NCBI RefSeq assembly: GCF_037975245.1
Contig: NC_092568.1
Span: 32,396,501 to 32,460,500 of the forward strand
Reading direction: 5' to 3'
DNA length: 64,000 nt
From: Apostichopus japonicus
Taxonomy: Eukaryota; Echinodermata; Holothuroidea; Aspidochirotida; Stichopodidae
Positions within the stretch are counted from its first letter, which is position 1; each line of letters starts with the position of its first letter. The position numbers and the translations under genes are program-made. Positions 41,826 through 54,200 of the stretch are shown piece by piece. The notes below the pieces were generated by a model. That model was not told the origin of the DNA and searched no databases. It saw only the letters and a program-made list of their open reading frames with translations.

Positions 41826-42448
41826 ATCCTTTAATCCATCGCGCCCTCTATTGAACGTTTACTGTAGGATAATTTGGTCGAACTATTCTCCCTAGCAACA
41901 GTTGCTAATCATCAACTTGATAGGACTTACACTGTCACGTACGGCTTCTGCACTGAAGTGAACGATTGATGAATAGTGCTAGCCTAGCGCGTAGGCCTAT
42001 GTACTGTAGGTTCGGAATATCTAGCAATAATAAGATTTTGTGTGGTTAATTCCGTACTATACTACGCGAGTATTGAATACTACTCAACGGAAGGACGAGT
42101 GCAGGACGTTTCGAATGGAGAACTTAGTTTCTAGTCCGGGCCTTTGTAAATAATTTTTCGAAGAAGCATGGCAAAAGATCCTGATATATTGTTGTTGTAT
42201 TAGTTAAAGTCGTCGTGATCGTGGTGTTGCTTGTTTCAACCTTAGTTCGGACTAAGCTATTGACATGAAACAAGAATCATTTTCTTGACTTAAACCTCGG
42301 TGAAGTTATCGAATTGACAATAGGCCCAACACTACGGTAATACAGTTTGGCTCAAACCAAAATCTAACTTAGTAAGGCCCAAAGTAGGACAAGGGTTTAA
42401 CCTCAGTTTTGTGGCCATTTTTATTGAAAGCCACAAATGTGAAATGAT

Positions 42449-45400
42449 ATGGCATCTCACATTCGATTACAAGGACGACTGAATGAAATTATGACAACAG
42501 TTTTTCAAAGAAACAGGTAAGCCGGTTGTATGGTGGTGTACCATAACATTGCATGTTTTTCACCCATTTTCCCTACTTAGACAGTAAAGTTCAATGAATG
42601 AGAAATGTAATTTCTGGATATGGAACTACTCAATGGTCTGGGTCGCCTTCATCAGTGAGTAATGAGTAAATACACTTTACGTTTGTGGTTGCAAACAGTG
42701 ACAGCTTAATTAGGTTCAAGTCTGTGGCTACGCACAGGAGGCTTAAACAGATCAAGTTGAAATCTACAGTAGGAACATTTCCAAGTTTATTTGTGATCGG
42801 GGGACGGTAGATGAAATGCGTGGACTTTCCCTCGAAAACGGGGACGTCTGGTCACTTTAAGTTGATAATAGGGATGATGGATGATTTTACACTTGTGACA
42901 TATTTAGTACTAACATGTTGTATGTCTTTCACATTATGACAGCGTGGCAGAGGAGAAGAGGTCTGCAGAAAACCAGGCGGCAGTCACAATCCAAGCATGG
43001 TTCCGAGCAGTCAGAGTACAGAATTATATTTGTCATCTCCATCAGTCTGCAACGCTGATCCAGAAGCACTGGAGAGGTCATCAGGGAAGACGTGTGTACA
43101 GAATCCTCATTAGAAACTTAGTCTTTGTCATGAGACACAATTATTTCAATGCAATGGCAACCAAGGTAGGTTCAAAATTCACCCAGTAGACTTTCATTGG
43201 TACAGTGAATTTGATTGACTGGAACTGACAACTGTAGGGAGGAAAAAGAGATCCAACATGCGTCTTCCTTTGTGTGTAGTTGAGGTCTAAATTTGGGGTC
43301 ACTATTAGTCTCATAAATCATCAAGATTGTTCGTTTGAGTTGAAATTAGAGAGTAGTGCCCCAACGCTTGTCAAGGTTTGAAGAATGATTTGATGCTATA
43401 AAGTTAATGATAGTGCTTTGAAGTGAATAGTGGTAATGAGTGACATTTAATCAAGCATAGCCACTTTTTCACAGCATTCATGTGAAGACATTTTTTCCTT
43501 CCTTATATCACATTATGAATCCTGTCAAATATTCTGGAAAGAACCAAACCAATGGTAAAAGGAGAGCAATTCCCCCCCCCCCCCCAATCGGTACTTTTTT
43601 ACCCTCTAGTTTCTTACACATGTAACACCAACAACATACTATAAGAGAAATCTGAAAGAGGCTTTTTTTATTGTAGCATATTATGAGACTATCCTTTCAC
43701 AATCATTCACATAGTGTCTCCACTACAGAGAAAGCCTATTGTATCTTTATTAAAGATTTCGTTTTGTAATGCCTGGAGACTGCCATTGTAAATGTGCTCT
43801 TCTTGAATAGCACGTGAATTCTCAATTTTCTCATGGATTTCCATCACAGTCCTTAATAACCTAGTCATTTTTCCCTCGCTGAAAATTATTACCTGTTAAT
43901 GGTTATTTATATTTTTGTTTCTTTGTTTGGTAAGTCTACAGTAACAATACACAATTATGAAAGCTGCCATGATGTACTCTGAATGTCTCTTACTCCATTG
44001 TTTTATATTTTCAGATTCAGAAAATGTGGAGAGGCTTCTATGTAAGGAAATATGTATTCGACTATTATAGCAGAAAACAATACCTTGAGGGACTGATAGT
44101 GAAAAATGAAATTATAAGGTGAGCAGTCAGTTTTGTAAGAAGGATGTGAGAGCGGGGAGGGGGGTGGGTGGAGAGATATGCTTTGAATTGCTTGAATAAT
44201 ATTCCCCAATAATACTTCGCATATTTGTTATGAACATTGGTATCATCTTGTTTCTAGGAGAGAAATTAAAGAATCAAGAGAGCAAAAGGATGCAGACAGC
44301 TTGAGAAAAATGGAGCTAGAGGCCCAGAGAAAGCTTGAAGACTATGCAGCAAAACACCGGTACCTTCTCAGCACAGAAGTGGTAGGTAGCAATTGGACTG
44401 TATTTTTATTCCCTTTTCACTTAGACATCCAGTACCTACTTGGTATACAAATTTGCCAAGCATAGCTCTTTAGTTTTAGTTTTTTTTTTACCGGCCACCC
44501 CTCCCTTACTCTAAACTATGGTGAAGGTGATTGTGTGGTGTTGTGGTTAGAGAGTCCAGCCTACCATCAGTTGGTTTCTGGTTGAATTATCCACCAAAAG
44601 CCACATTTCTCTGCGCCTAATAAAAACGCTGCTGTGCAGTGGTGATGAGCAGAGTCTTCGTAGGTTTTGGCAATCTGGCTTGTGAATTGGGAGTGGGGTT
44701 GGGGTTGGTTTTGGTTCTTTCACTGATGTTTGAGAGACAACTTACTTAATTGCTACTCTGCAGTGATGTCGAAGAGGATGCCTTCACCTACATCAATATT
44801 TGAGAAAGTGGTCAGTTGTTGAGGTAATCACATCCATCAAATTGGGATGTTAATTGGCCTTCCACTGAGCATTCATAGGTGCGACAATGGTGGTTCTTAC
44901 TCATTACTCCCTGAAAACTCGTCGAAAAAGAGAAGGGCTTCATATCAGCTGGTATTCATCCATGCTCATCCCATGGAGAACATTTCAATTAAACTACTGT
45001 AGGCTTCCTTACCTTAGGATTGCAATAAACTTAAACTCTCTTTTTATCTAACTGGCCTTCTTTCAGTTGTGCTTGTCCTTAAATACATATTTTACAATTT
45101 AGGTACAATTAAGGAATAAAGTCAAATGCTATGCATTGTTATTTGCTTCTTGTCAGGTTCCAGGCATCTACAATTCTCCATTTAAGCCATATCCTGATGA
45201 AATGGAGTTCGTACTCAGGAAAGTAAAGCCCCATCCACCAGAGAAAGCCAAACCCAAAAGAGACAACAGATCTGGAAAGATCATTGCTGATAGTCCTCCA
45301 TTACCACTGACAGAGCCTTTACCACCAATTGGTCAAAAACTGCAGGTAAGTTTGAACACATCATGTCATTGCTTAAAGGCATTGAAGACTCGCCCCAAAA

Positions 45401-47906
45401 CGTGTGTGCCGCCATCTGAAAAAGTTAACTTTCTGTTGCTTGCAAGTGAAGTGTTTTTCTTGTCACTACAAAGTGCAGACAGTAATGAAACGTGATACCT
45501 TGTTATCTTTTATCTAGACCTGAGATGTCCACCGCTGCTATGTACACTGTGTTGTGGTATTGACCGTAGCTGTATGTACTGACTGTACACTAGTGTCTAA
45601 TTACTGACCGTAGCAAGCAGTGTGTGTATTTTCTGGGATCGATGGTGGTGTCTAACACTTCTAACACCTCATTCGAAACTAGGTCAGATTACCGACATGA
45701 GACGTTTCTTTGTGCGTGAGTCTTCACACCCTTTATTGACACTGCAAGGGTGGGTGTGGTGTTACAAATGTATCACTCACATAGGTGATGGCAAGGTTGT
45801 CTGGATGGTTAGCTCACCATTCAAGTGGGGTGAGGGGGGGGGGGGGGGTTGCAGCCATTGCTTTTGTGCCCTTCACCATTTAGAGATAAACTCTCATGAG
45901 AGAGTATTTTAACTTAAAGTAGTAGAATTAGTGTTAAGCATGAAATTCGTTATGAAAACAAGTAGCATTTTGGGAAATGAACGAAATGTGTGCATTCTAT
46001 GGTGAATTGTTGCAGTATGATAAGGAAATATGGGGACATTATATTGCTGTTAAGGGAAGGATACATTTTGAGGATCTCTAAGTGTTTTGGTACTTTTATG
46101 TTTCAAGGGTGATGGTCAAATGCCCAAGTTAAATCCATTGCCAAAAATATGACTGTACTGTTAACTTGAAGTCCAATTATTCATCATTATTCATCAAGTG
46201 CAACAAGATGCTGTTGATATGAATTACAGGCTATGATATTATTCAATAAACTTGGTTGATTTTATCTGTGAGTCAAGAATAAACTTAACGTTTGTAGTTG
46301 TAAACGATCACTGCTTATGTCCAAGCTGTCCACTCTTAGAACAGGAGGCCAAACATGTCAAATTGAAATAATTCAGGGCCTTGCTTCAAGTTCATGGATA
46401 TTACCATGACAGTAAATCCAGGGACATTTCTGAGGACATCAGGGAATCTGGGGACATCTGGTCACAGTATGAAACGGTAAAAACAATATGTGTGTCTACC
46501 AATTTCATTTGAAGGCTTTAATTATTTCCATTTGTTTGTAGGGTCCATTTCGTGCTCCAGGAGAAGTTCAAATGCAAAGGTTCAAACCTTTCCAACCAAC
46601 TCTGAGGGTAGCAACTTCCTATACTGCAACAGAAGAGGCTAGGGCTGCCATGAAAGCCAAAGAGTGGGTGATGAGGGTGAATGATAACATGTAAGTAGCA
46701 TGACAGATTGGTATTCTTGATTGTGGGCATTCCACTTATAATTTCAACCATTCATTGAGAAATAACACTTTTGACCAATCTTACTGGTTAGGGTGAGATT
46801 TGAGCTATTTCAATTCTTTTTGGTTTCTTTTCATAACAACATTGTACAAGTAGGAAAGGAAAAGTCAGTTAACAGAACATCAGGTTTAATAGTACATGTT
46901 GTGACAAGAGAAGTGTGCTAAAAGACCATGGTAAGCTTCACGCGAGCACACTCCCTGAATGTAACAGAATCAAAAGAAATACATACATTACATAACATAC
47001 AAAAACAAGTTACGTAACTTAACATATTGCCTGCTTGAAAAGTGTGCATTTCAGATAGCATGTTTATGTTGAATCCACAACCTATTACTGCTTCCTAACA
47101 TTTTCAGATTAAAATATTTTTCAAATCACTTGCCTTTCATTTTAACAGATTTGAACCATTCTCACAGAGAGACAGAAAGTATGAGCCTCTTCTTCACACA
47201 ACCTCCAATTATGGCCATCTACAGTACGGTACAAGATTTTTCAGAGAAACAGCTGAGTCCAAAAACATCAGCCATGAGGTGAGTTCTCTCGATGTCTGGA
47301 ATATGTTTGAATTAAGGCTGGTAGAACTATACTTCGACCTTGAACTGGCATCTGTAGAAAACTGTGCAGAAACTTAGCTTCAAGCTAATGGTGTAATCAA
47401 GTACCGTAGTGCAACCTTACAGATCAAGAACACTATTTGATAGCATGTAGCTGTAGTGTAAAACATTAACTTGTTGTAATTTCACCTTACCATAACTTCC
47501 ACAGTGGAAAGTATTCATATCAATGGCTTTTCACAGAGTTAAAATGGCCACAAGCAGATTTTTGCAGGTATTGCATAGAGATATCATATTTGTGTTAAAT
47601 GTTTTTCCAGAACAGATAGGGTCTTCAGCCTTTCTTACAGCAACATTGAAATTTGTACATTTGTTCAGCAGTGACTTCCAAAGAGAGATTGCTGTTACCT
47701 TTTTTTTAACATATAATTATTGACGATACTTAAATTAAGAACACGATTTAAAATCAAAGGGGTTTATTTTCAGTTGTATTTCCAAAATAATGTAATAAAT
47801 TACTCTTTTCATTTGCCTCCAGAGATTTCAACCTGTGGTGTCTCCCATTCCAGTCTTTGATAAGTTGAATGATACTTACTCCAAAGGAACAGAAACGGTG
47901 CCATAA
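42449..47906 (+). CDS. SPATA17, IQ-motif protein, complete, 8 exons
   Basis: SPATA17 is a conserved IQ protein expressed in sperm and ciliated cells and thought to bind calmodulin. Exons are 42449-42516, 42943-43165, 44015-44118, 44258-44381, 45157-45345, 46542-46690, 47149-47278 and 47823-47906. All have GT/AG borders and join in phase into 356 codons plus stop (the human protein is 361 aa). Three IQ motifs are visible: IQAWFR (39-44), IQKHWRG (62-68) and IQKMWRG (98-104), the last two followed by basic residues. A charged helical region follows, then the family block PGIYNSPF, PLPPIGQKLQGPFR, PTLRVA and VNDN(I)FEPFS. The carboxy end DFQ-like segment is FQPVVSPIPVFDKL, with a terminal TYSKG stretch as in vertebrates. 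The first-exon ATG fits the family but has no special context. Confidence 0.95.
44531..44592 (+). repeat. possible decayed tRNA-like SINE head in SPATA17 intron 4
   Basis: A degenerate A box (TTGTGGTTAGAGAG) and B box (CTGGTTGAATTATCC) lie at a tRNA-like distance. The downstream body is not recognised. The match is weak. Confidence 0.3.
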
Positions 47907-50900
47907 ATGTATTGCAAAAAGAAATATGATATTGGTGGAAAGAACAAAGCATTACATGTCTAGTTCTGTGGCCAACCACAAATGTTGCCGTCCAGTAAAA
48001 CAGAGGAATCACGCCGGATTTCAGAAGACCAAACACATGTGCACTGTTACGTACCACTTGTATGAGAATACATTGAGCATTTGGATATAAATCGATATAA
48101 TGTGAACACACGCTCTTCCAGTTACACTTTATTTTTCATTACTTACAGGAGTTGTCATTGCAAAGCCCATGTCATTCAAACCACTTGAATACTTGTCATA
48201 GTTTAAAATGTTCAACATTAAATTTTTGAAAGCAAACTCAATATAAGCAAAATTGTCCGTTAGCACAGTAGAAGTCATAACAATGTCAAAGTTGCAATGT
48301 AAGGATAAGCACCAATGTAAGTTGAAGGGGCAATGTTACCAATCTAGCAAACAAGAATAGAATTGCAATTGATCAAACTTAGACAACATAGCTATCTGTT
48401 GCTTATTCAAAGGTTTCTAAGAAGCCAGTAATTGGCAATTGCATTGGATTCTGATCAATTTAAAATCTGCACATGTTACATTTAATTCAAATAACAAGAA
48501 ACCTAAAGTATCTCAAACCTAAACAGTAATTATGGCATGGAGAACTTCAGAGTCAACACAATATGCTGTTGATGCAAATGTACCTACAAATATAGGCAAG
48601 TAAGAAGCAGTACCTACTGGGGAAAACACATTTAAAATAGCCTCTTGAGGCTCAGACTCAAGAAATAAAAGAAACAAATTTAAAGGAAAGAATGTAGATG
48701 CCAATTTCACCTGTAAATATAATTTTATTTCTTTGGGTACATGGTTACATTGTCATCACAGAATAACAATGGAATATTAACTTGTCATGTCTTCATTGTT
48801 TGGCGGTAACTCTATGAGGTAGAGGTTCTTTGCTTATAACTTATGACAAAGCAAAAAATTAATTCACAAAAATATTACACACATTTCTTAAGTCATTCCA
48901 TAAGTCAGAATTTCATACGTATACATAAGATTTACTTGAAATTTGGGGAAAAATTTTTTGGGCTGGTGAAGAGTAAAGGATGCTTCAAGTTCAAGAAATC
49001 CTTTTGTCTGTGACAATAACTGTCTCTTATTGGGAACTATATTAAAGATATGTTAAGCCTTGTTGTCATGTATAAAACTCTGAAGAATTCAAAATCAAGT
49101 GAATGCACAGTAGCAACATTCATTTGGATGCAGGTTTGGGGGTCAGGAAAGAATATGAAATCCTAACAGCTATGGAATTGATAAATTCATTGCTTCAATG
49201 TAAAAAAAAATGTATAAAAAGATTGTTATTTGTACTTCTAATAAATTGTTGCAAAAGCATATATGAAATCTATCCTTTTTTGTTAAATCTATTATTCAAT
49301 TTGAATTAAATTAGTTAACTTGCATGTGAGAATTGTGTTTCAAAATATGCTGATATACAAATGAGATTTTTACAGGTAGGTTAGGTTTTCTGCAGAAAAA
49401 AATCAAATAAAGTACATTTCATCAAGTTAGTGCTAAGTGAGAACTATAAATGCAAAAGTTAAATAAAATACACATTAAAAATAACAATGTAAACAAAATT
49501 CCTCATTCCAGTTCCCAAATCCTTGAATTTATGCTATGGTTGGGATATGAAATACTTATTAAATTTTCCTTGCGTTTAAGGGAAAAAGGGCATTTGCCAA
49601 CTTATATCTGACATTTGGTGTATGTGGGTCAGAGGTGATGAATACAGTAATGTACACAACTGAACCCTAAGTATAACTGTTTTGCAGAACAATTTCAATA
49701 AACTTTATGATTTTGTGTCTCATCTACACAACAAGCTATGAACTTAAGAGCAATAAATTTTGTATGAAACTTAATTGCTTATAGGTGTTCATTTGCAGCT
49801 TTTTTACATTTTCTGATTTCAATTAAAGATAACCAAACCACTTAGCAGAGCAAAATGAAATATCCACACTTGGACCTTTAATGCAGTACTTAAGGTTGTC
49901 ATTCCTAATATCAAATAAGAATGGTAATTTGTAAAGAATAAACATCAGAAGAACTTTATCCTTCATTTTACCTTGAAGGTCTAACTATTGGTAACTTAAC
50001 TGGAAACACCTTATTCATATTTGAACTGGTCCTCAACAAAATTTAAAATACTGTGTTCTGTCTGACACCATTTTCCATGTATACATTTTTTATTTACTAT
50101 ATATATATATTTTTTAATTTTAATTCTTTTTGTCAACGTTGTTGTCATATGAACTTTGTAAGCATATTTGTACTCTACATACCCCACACGAGTGAGGTGC
50201 AGAGAGATTGAATAACCTTGTAAAACTTGTAAACAAAAAGAAATGAAAACAAAATGTTTTATATGCTGAGTATGCCTCTTTGGTTAATTCAGAATCAAGG
50301 AAATCCTCAAATGGTCCATGAAAACTAATAAGTAAATCAAGAGGAGTATAAAGCAATCAAAAGTTCAGCATTGAAATTATTACACATAACCAGAGAACTC
50401 TCACGAAAAAAAATGAAAACGTGTACCATATACTGACATAATGGAAGGTACAAAAATAAAGCTATGATTAAATGTCAGTTTGACCGTCTCTCAATATACT
50501 GAACTCTGGATATGATCACTAAACCTTCTTACCACAATGAGGGAATTAAAGACCCAAACTAATCCTACCTCTTAACTAATAATTAAAAGGACTTATAAAG
50601 TGATACAAAAGTTGGTAGATATTCTGACCTAACCAGAAATAACAACAACTAAAGAACACACTTTTACATTTCCACATTTGTATATGGTAGTCATAACAAT
50701 GTTTCTGTTGCTTCATTTCATGGTTGGTCTGTTTGCTGAATATAAGTGATGCATGTGTGATTCAATGAGGTTGATGTGGACTCTACAAGCAATTACAAAA
50801 AATTTTTGGGAATGTAAACATGGTGCAAAGAAGCTCACTACTTGTGATGTAACATGACAAAATCTTTCTGTGTATACATCGAAATCTGTGTATACATTAA

Positions 50901-51251
50901 ATTAATTTTATCAGTAACTGCTGTCCCTTTTGAAAAACCAAAATAATAAAAGTGTAACTATTGAGCAAGAAGATTGACTCTGAAGGTGACAAATAAGCCT
51001 ACTGCTTTAGAACACACTAGTGTTTGAGACAAGTCAGTGTCATACACCTAGTTCTAAAAAAAGTGCCAGTGATAAAAGTTACCAAGAAAAATTTCAATTT
51101 GATTAGCTTAGCTAGTTTAAATACTCTGTGAGTCTTCTATTTATTTAACTAATTTCTCAAAAATTATACACCGTAATGTGTGTGTTATGCATATTATAAA
51201 CTTTGTAAGGAACAAATGCATAGTGAAAGAAGGAAGGTGGAATTTTGTGAG
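47907..51251. other. convergent 3' region of SPATA17 and the arylsulfatase
   Basis: There is no coding exon. The stretch is AT-rich and has many possible poly(A) words in both directions (for example AATAAA at 48664-48669 on +). The two genes end tail to tail, so their 3' UTRs probably share this 3.3 kb. Confidence 0.55.
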
Positions 51252-54200
51252 TTAGATTCTATCAATCGATGGTATAAATCTGAGATATTCAGGCTCTGAG
51301 TACGTCGATGAACACTGACAACATGCCGGGAAAGGCTCACAACCAGGGTTACAACAGGGTTCCAGAGAAGAATCAAATCCCTTTTCCACTTCGCTCTCTC
51401 TCCACACCATGTTAGCCTCGTATTTCACCTTCAGGTCATAGATTTTTGTCATCACCTCCTGATAATCTGCATTGTTATTTAAATTAAATTGTTCTGAGGG
51501 ATCTTGGTAGAGATCAAAGAGCAGTGGAGGCGCATGAGGTGTCATTTCGGCCGACGCTCGGCAGTCTTCGTCATGGTTTTTGTTACCAGAGTTGCTGTTG
51601 CCTGCGGTGAGGTAATGAGCTTTGTATTGCTTATATCGTACGGCAAACACACCGATATATGGCAGCGAGAAGCTTGGATAATAGAAGAAGGTTTCTGTGT
51701 TACCCTGCAGAAGAAATAGATATTTTCATGTTACTGAAATTTCATTGACTACAATGAGTTAATTAAATACTTGCTTTAGATAAATGTTTTGAATTGTTAA
51801 CAGCTAAGCTTGTTGCAAAACTCCCTCCTTTGTATTACCTCTTATCTTAAATCATAGTTAAAGAAATTCTCAGCAAAGGTTGTTGTGCAACTAGCCCCGA
51901 ATTGATGAAGACATATAGGTATCTATTAGTTCATCAAAAGCCAGTGCTGCATATATGTAAAACTTAACCAACCCCTACATATGTAAAATGTGTACTTTCT
52001 GCTCCTGTACATAACGGTATTGCATGGATGGCACAATTACATACTCAATCTGCATGGAATGATATTTACAATGGCACTGATATGGATATTCTACAATCTA
52101 CAGTTTTAAAAGCTGTATGAGACGTTTTAATCTTGAAAATTACCCAATAATGACTTTACACAATGTAAGAGTTGAGATACAGTACAGTAGAACCCTAAAT
52201 GAACAACACTCGACCCTGAAATGTGTATCAATTGAATCTTTTGACTTAACACCTTGAATTTGAAATATGCAAACAAACTTTATGAATCGACCACAGTGCA
52301 ACACAGAGTAGGAAAGTTAAACAATTCATTCCCTAACTTTTTACAACTATAGTGTACATATCAACCTGGTCCATTCCTTTCTCACTAGGGTGACTAGTCT
52401 AATAAAGCATTGTTTTGCATGACTGATATGAAACATTTCTCTTGCTTTGTTATGAAATCAGTTCATAATTATAAATATCATGTTGCAAGTTATTTGAAGG
52501 TATACTGTGGCTTTAAACCAGGGTTGTCCAACCTACGGCCCGCGGGCCACAGTCCGGCCCGCCGCAGGGTTGCGTCCGGCCCGCCAGAGATGCTCTACGG
52601 TGCGAAATTTTAGCGAGCAGATTTATTGATAACAATTTGAAGCTATATATTCAATCATTCGAATCTTCTGGGTCCAAAAAACTGCATACAGGTCAGTTTG
52701 TGTGACACTCTCTCAGCGGAGGGGGGGGGGCGGCTGAACTTTATTCATCTGTTTTATCAGGAAAGAAAATAAATCAGTGCGCTCCGCGCGCAGTGCTCAC
52801 ATTTTGTTGCCTTGGGCTTCGGGCAAAAAATCGAGCGTAGGGTTCATGCGGCCCCTTCCTTCATCATAATCATTCCATGTGGCCCTCCTCTGCAAAAGGT
52901 TGGACAACCCTGCTTTAAACCCTGTGTTTATATCTTTCTTTTCTCTTTTTTTCATCACGTTAATCTCACTGAATGTGTAATTTGTCCTATATTCAAATCC
53001 AGGAAAACGTTTTTTAAAAAAGAAAATTTGGATTCTCATTTTACTGTAGTACAAAAATGGAAAAAACAAACGTACCTTGCCAGTACCAAACAGTATTGGT
53101 GACATGTCAACCCCATCTAAGGGGACACTGGGTAGTTTAGCATTGGTGATATTCGCAATGGTTGGTAGTAGGTCCAAAGTGCTGGCTATTTCTCTCGTTA
53201 CTCCAGGTTGGATCCTTCCAGGCCAATAGGCGATACCGGGGACCCTCTGACCTCCCTCATAAGTTGTACCTTTACCACACTTGAGCAGACCAGAACTGCC
53301 TTGTCGAAAGGGGAAAATCAAACATGGGCTGAAAAGAAATTGAAACAAACTTGTGAAATTGCGATATCTTAATATCTTTTCTCTCATTCGTGGGCAAAAC
53401 ATGCTGTGTCGATTCTTATTAAGGAATTATCTGGAGCCTGGACTTGGAACTTTTATCAACCTAATTTCCTCCGCATGTGATGGAAGTAACAAAATGCTTC
53501 TGTCTTTACTTAGAAAAAAACAAATATGGTTGAACCTGTCCCAAATGACAATAACTGACAAAAATTTGCAATATTTTTGTACTAAAGCAGCTTTTCAAGA
53601 TGATATTGATACATTCTTTGATGATGACATTCAATTTCATAAAAAAAATGAAGGTCATTAAGCTTGAAGAGTTAAGTGTCATCTCACATTTACAAAGTCA
53701 ATGTAATTTTTCGGGGGGGGGGGGTATACTACTTGCTTGTCCTTTTTACAACTATGAAAATGTCTGAGGGAGAATATGTTGAGTATTGAATTAACTTCTG
53801 TTATTGATCCTTTATTAACCTTTTTTTTGTGAATTTTGTTTGTAAGTCTAAGAGGGTGTAATAGATTGGTTTTTAAATTAAAATCTTAGTTTAAACAATT
53901 CTGAGCAGATTTGGTAAAACTGACATCCAGAATCTGAAAGCTGCTTCAAATTCACATCTCATTTCTTCTAATTGCACATGTGTTTAAAATTAAATGCACA
54001 ACATTGGTGTGCTGCATTTCACCAAATTATTTTGATGTGGGTGAAAATAAGACAACAAATATTTCTGTTTAAAGACAGGCATTTACAAGGTTTTCATGGT
54101 GAACTTAGGTGATCGTTAGCCTTTTCTACAGATTTCTGAATAAAAAAAGCAGTAACTAGTACGCCAACAGTTATGACAACTAAATAAGGATTTAGAATGG

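Larger units (their letters stand above)
36731..42448. other. spacer between CUB gene and SPATA17
   Basis: No coding exon is recognised. The spacer is AT-rich with two family-B SINEs, a loose SINE-tail fragment near 39074-39108, an (AAT)n/AAAGCGC repeat at 41236, G and C runs (39124-39139, 40009-40021), and a 22-bp palindrome at 41804. The last few hundred bases should hold the SPATA17 promoter and 5' UTR. Confidence 0.55.

Noticed and set aside
45622-45912. 96-codon open frame in SPATA17 intron 5
   Set aside because: It spans a 15-G run and lies in an intron whose flanking exons join perfectly.
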